DNA from: Opitutia bacterium
Lineage (GTDB): Bacteria; Verrucomicrobiota; Verrucomicrobiia; Opitutales; Opitutaceae
DNA length: 42,227 nucleotides
NCBI GenBank assembly: GCA_003142955.1
Contig: PLOH01000070.1
Location: 85,877 to 128,103, forward strand
Direction of reading: 5' to 3'
The position numbers and the translations under genes are program-made. Below the pieces are notes generated by a model that saw only the letters and a list, made by a program, of their open reading frames with translations, did not search any database and was not told the DNA's origin. Shown one piece after another: positions 40,346 through 42,227 of this stretch. Numbering within the stretch: the first letter of the stretch is position 1; the number at the start of each line of letters is the position of its first letter.

Positions 40346-41200
40346 ATGCCAGCCGCCTGTGCCATTCCACTCGAAGACGAACTCGGCGACGTGCTCGACA
40401 AGGCCCTGCGTTGCGCGGGGCTCAACGAAGAGCAGTTGGCGGAGCGTGCCGGGGTGTCCGTCGAGAGGATTCAGAACGCGGAAGACTACCGCTACGATGA
40501 GCTGACGGACGAGGATCTGCACCGGCTGGCCGCGACGCTCCGGCTCAACGAAGTCGGCCTGGCGGCGCTGGCGCGGAACCGGTATCCGCGGCCGCGCGTC
40601 ACGGGCCTGCCGTTCTGCGTGCATCCGCTGCGCCTGCCGTTCGGGGTGGGCGTGGTTAATGCCTACGCGGTGGTGGATTGCGCAACCGGTGTCGGCGTGC
40701 TGTTCGACGGCGGCACCGAGTTCGAGGCGCTGCAGCAGATCTGGCCCCGGGCGGTGACGCGCATCGAGGCCGTGTTTCTCACGCATCCCGAGGCGGAGCA
40801 TCTCGGCGGCGTATCCGGCACGCTGCGACAGCACGGGCTGGCGACGTTCTACGGGCCGCGCGGCGGCCCGACCGTGCCCGAGTGCTGGCCGCTGGGCGAG
40901 GGGGAGACGGTGGTGGCGGCGGGTTACCAGATCACCGCGTTCAGCACGCCCGGACACTGCGCCGAGCACAACTGTTACCTGGTGCGGCCCCGGGCGGTGC
41001 CGCGGGCGCGCGCGCTGCTGGTCTCGGGCGACTTGATTTTCGCCGGCTCGCTGGGCGGCGGCTATTTTTCCTGCCCGCAACTGTTGCAGCACGCGCGCCG
41101 CATTCTCGAGGCGTTGCCGGGCTCCACGGTGATCGCGCCCGGCCACGGGCCGATGACGACGGTGGAGAACGAGCGGAAGTACAATCCCTTCTTCGTGTAG
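40346..41200 (+). CDS. HTH / metallo-beta-lactamase-fold fusion with altered metal motif
   Basis: 284 residues. Residues about 12-72 form an XRE-like helix-turn-helix (LNEEQLAERAGVSVERIQNAE, LTDEDLHRLAATLRL). Residues about 88-280 are a metallo-beta-lactamase fold: LFDGG (119-123), THPEAEH (146-152), TPGH (201-204), SGDLIF (227-232) and APGHGP (264-269). The canonical THxHxDH is changed to THPEAEH, so the second His and the Asp are both Glu, while H147, H152, H204, D229 and H267 remain. One metal site may be weakened or differently tuned. An ATG at 40313 would add 11 residues. The substrate is unknown. Confidence 0.85.
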   Translation: MPAACAIPLEDELGDVLDKALRCAGLNEEQLAERAGVSVERIQNAEDYRYDELTDEDLHRLAATLRLNEVGLAALARNRYPRPRVTGLPFCVHPLRLPFGVGVVNAYAVVDCATGVGVLFDGGTEFEALQQIWPRAVTRIEAVFLTHPEAEHLGGVSGTLRQHGLATFYGPRGGPTVPECWPLGEGETVVAAGYQITAFSTPGHCAEHNCYLVRPRAVPRARALLVSGDLIFAGSLGGGYFSCPQLLQHARRILEALPGSTVIAPGHGPMTTVENERKYNPFFV

Positions 41201-41372
41201 CCGGGTGCCGCCTGCAGGACCGGGGGGGGCTTCCGAGGATCCGGGGCAAGCCGATGATTTTCGCGGCGATTGTCGCGCGCGCGGTGCGGGCCTGAGCCAG
41301 TCGCGCCGCGGCCCATCGTCATCGCGCATTCCGCTTTCCCCCGCTGGCCTGACGTGCGATGGTACCGGCCAT

Positions 41373-42227
41373 ATGACTGGCTTCAGTCTTTTCCGGTGCG
41401 CCCGGGTCGTAGTGCTGATCGCCGCCAGCGTTCTGGCCGCTGGACTGGCGCGCTCGTCAACCGCCTCCGATTCCTTGGGCTCGCTCCGTCCCGGGCACCC
41501 GCGCCTGTTGGCCACCGCTGACGATTTTGCGGCGCTTTCAACCCGCGCGGCGAACGACCCTCTGCTCGCCGCCACCCTGGCCCGCGTTCGCCAGCAGGCT
41601 GAGCTTTTCCTGACCGCGCCTGCGATCGAGCACAAGCTGATCGGACCCCGCCTCCTCGATCAGTCGCGGACCGCGATCGATCACGTTTTCACCTGTGCGC
41701 TGGCATTTCGCACGACCGGTGACCGTCGGTTCCGTGATCGCGCCGTGCGGGAGATGCTGACTGCGGCAGCGTTCGCCGATTGGAACCCAAGGCATTTCCT
41801 CGACGTTGCCGAGATGTCCACTGCGCTCGCCATTGGCTACGACTGGCTCTACCCGGACCTCTCCGATCAGGAGCGCGGCGCAATCAAACGCGCCCTGCTG
41901 GACAAGGCGCTGGTGTTTGCCGGAGCCGCTTACGCCCAGGGCGGGCCGACCGACAAACGCCTCTGGTTCGCCACGCGGAAGAACAACTGGAACCAGGTCT
42001 GCAACGGCGGCCTGCTCGCCGCCGCGCTCGCCCTGGCCGACGAGGAGCCGGAGCTGGCGCGCACGGTCATCGCCGGCGTTCGCGAATCGCTCCCGGTCGC
42101 CGTCGCTGCGTACGACCCCGACGGAGCCTATCCCGAGGGACCCGCCTATTGGGACTATGGCACCACCTACAACGTCCTGGCGCTGGCGATGCTCGACTCG
42201 GCGCTCGGCACCCGCTTCGGTCTCGAC
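41373..42227 (+). CDS. Heparinase II/III-like polysaccharide lyase (partial, runs off window)
   Basis: 285 codons are open from the ATG at 41373 to the window end without a stop. The N terminus (VVVLIAASVLAAGLA) is a signal peptide. RPGHPRLLATADDF follows, and then an alpha/alpha-toroid with AIGYDWLYPDLSD, KNNWNQVCNGG and YPEGPAYWDYGT, typical of secreted heparinase II/III and alginate-lyase-type enzymes that cleave uronic-acid polysaccharides. The catalytic centre probably extends beyond the window, so the substrate cannot be given. It fits the glycan-degrading neighbours. Confidence 0.85.
   Translation, partial: MTGFSLFRCARVVVLIAASVLAAGLARSSTASDSLGSLRPGHPRLLATADDFAALSTRAANDPLLAATLARVRQQAELFLTAPAIEHKLIGPRLLDQSRTAIDHVFTCALAFRTTGDRRFRDRAVREMLTAAAFADWNPRHFLDVAEMSTALAIGYDWLYPDLSDQERGAIKRALLDKALVFAGAAYAQGGPTDKRLWFATRKNNWNQVCNGGLLAAALALADEEPELARTVIAGVRESLPVAVAAYDPDGAYPEGPAYWDYGTTYNVLALAMLDSALGTRFGLD

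Noticed and set aside
40121-41635. N-terminal extension of pyrE to 694 codons
   Set aside because: The extension is antisense to the HTH-MBL gene and is Arg/Pro/Gln-rich; PyrE is complete from 40120.

Overview
The window looks like chromosomal DNA of a GC-rich, Gram-negative, polysaccharide-degrading bacterium, most likely a verrucomicrobial Opitutaceae-type organism. That placement is inference: it rests on the gene mix (LpxI-type lipid A enzyme, osmoregulated periplasmic glucan genes, GH127 and GH140-like enzymes, a sodium:solute symporter with a tiny membrane partner, a VorB-type 2-oxoacid:ferredoxin oxidoreductase) and high GC, not on a marker gene. No rRNA, tRNA, CRISPR array, phage or transposase gene was found. 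The accessory signal lies in small palindromic repeats, lineage-specific gene fusions and altered catalytic motifs.

Layout. 1-5.6 kb: an exported Memo-AMMECR1 fusion (minus), divergent from a symporter, a 71-residue membrane protein and a rho-independent terminator, then a membrane-anchored metallophosphoesterase. 5.9-10.3 kb: a tight minus-strand operon reading ferredoxin, alpha, beta and gamma subunits of a 2-oxoacid:ferredoxin oxidoreductase, an unknown zinc-ribbon protein and an acyl-CoA hydrolase/CoA-transferase. It would turn 2-oxoacids into acyl-CoA plus reduced ferredoxin and then release or exchange the CoA. 10.5-15.3 kb: a site-2-type protease with zinc ribbons, a repeat-filled gap, a NERD-domain membrane protein, a TonB C-terminal-domain protein and a chemoreceptor. 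15.4-18.6 kb (minus): an unknown protein, a tRNA-dihydrouridine synthase, a DUF151 protein and LpxI. 18.8-23.7 kb (minus): an exopolysaccharide export operon, FecR-like protein, outer-membrane barrel (frameshifted), Wza-like exporter and Wzc-like tyrosine autokinase, behind a palindromic operator candidate.

23.8-29.3 kb: leuS (minus) diverges, with only 3 bases between start codons, from a trypsin-like PDZ protease. A perfect 24-bp inverted repeat follows, then a paralogue that has lost the catalytic residues. 29.6-31.4 kb: a secreted DUF5060/DUF4038 glycosidase converging on 31.5-36.7 kb (minus): UDG, opgG, an unknown membrane protein and opgH, the periplasmic glucan operon with a DNA-repair gene translationally coupled at its head. 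36.8-42.2 kb: riboflavin synthase (minus), a GH127 beta-L-arabinofuranosidase, pyrE (minus), an HTH/metallo-beta-lactamase-fold fusion and the first 285 codons of a heparinase II/III-like lyase that runs off the window.

The most noteworthy items are: a dispersed stem-loop repeat family bounded by TAGCCCGGATG, one copy of which supplies the stop codon of the protease gene; a second REP-like family (27.7 and 39.5 kb); a family-4-like uracil-DNA glycosylase with two of four Fe-S cysteines replaced; the protease/pseudoprotease pair; the exported Memo-AMMECR1 fusion; and an OpgH without the cytoplasmic N-terminal domain. No single locus could be shown from sequence alone to be a wholly new system. 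Start codons are often uncertain because clear Shine-Dalgarno sequences are rare here.
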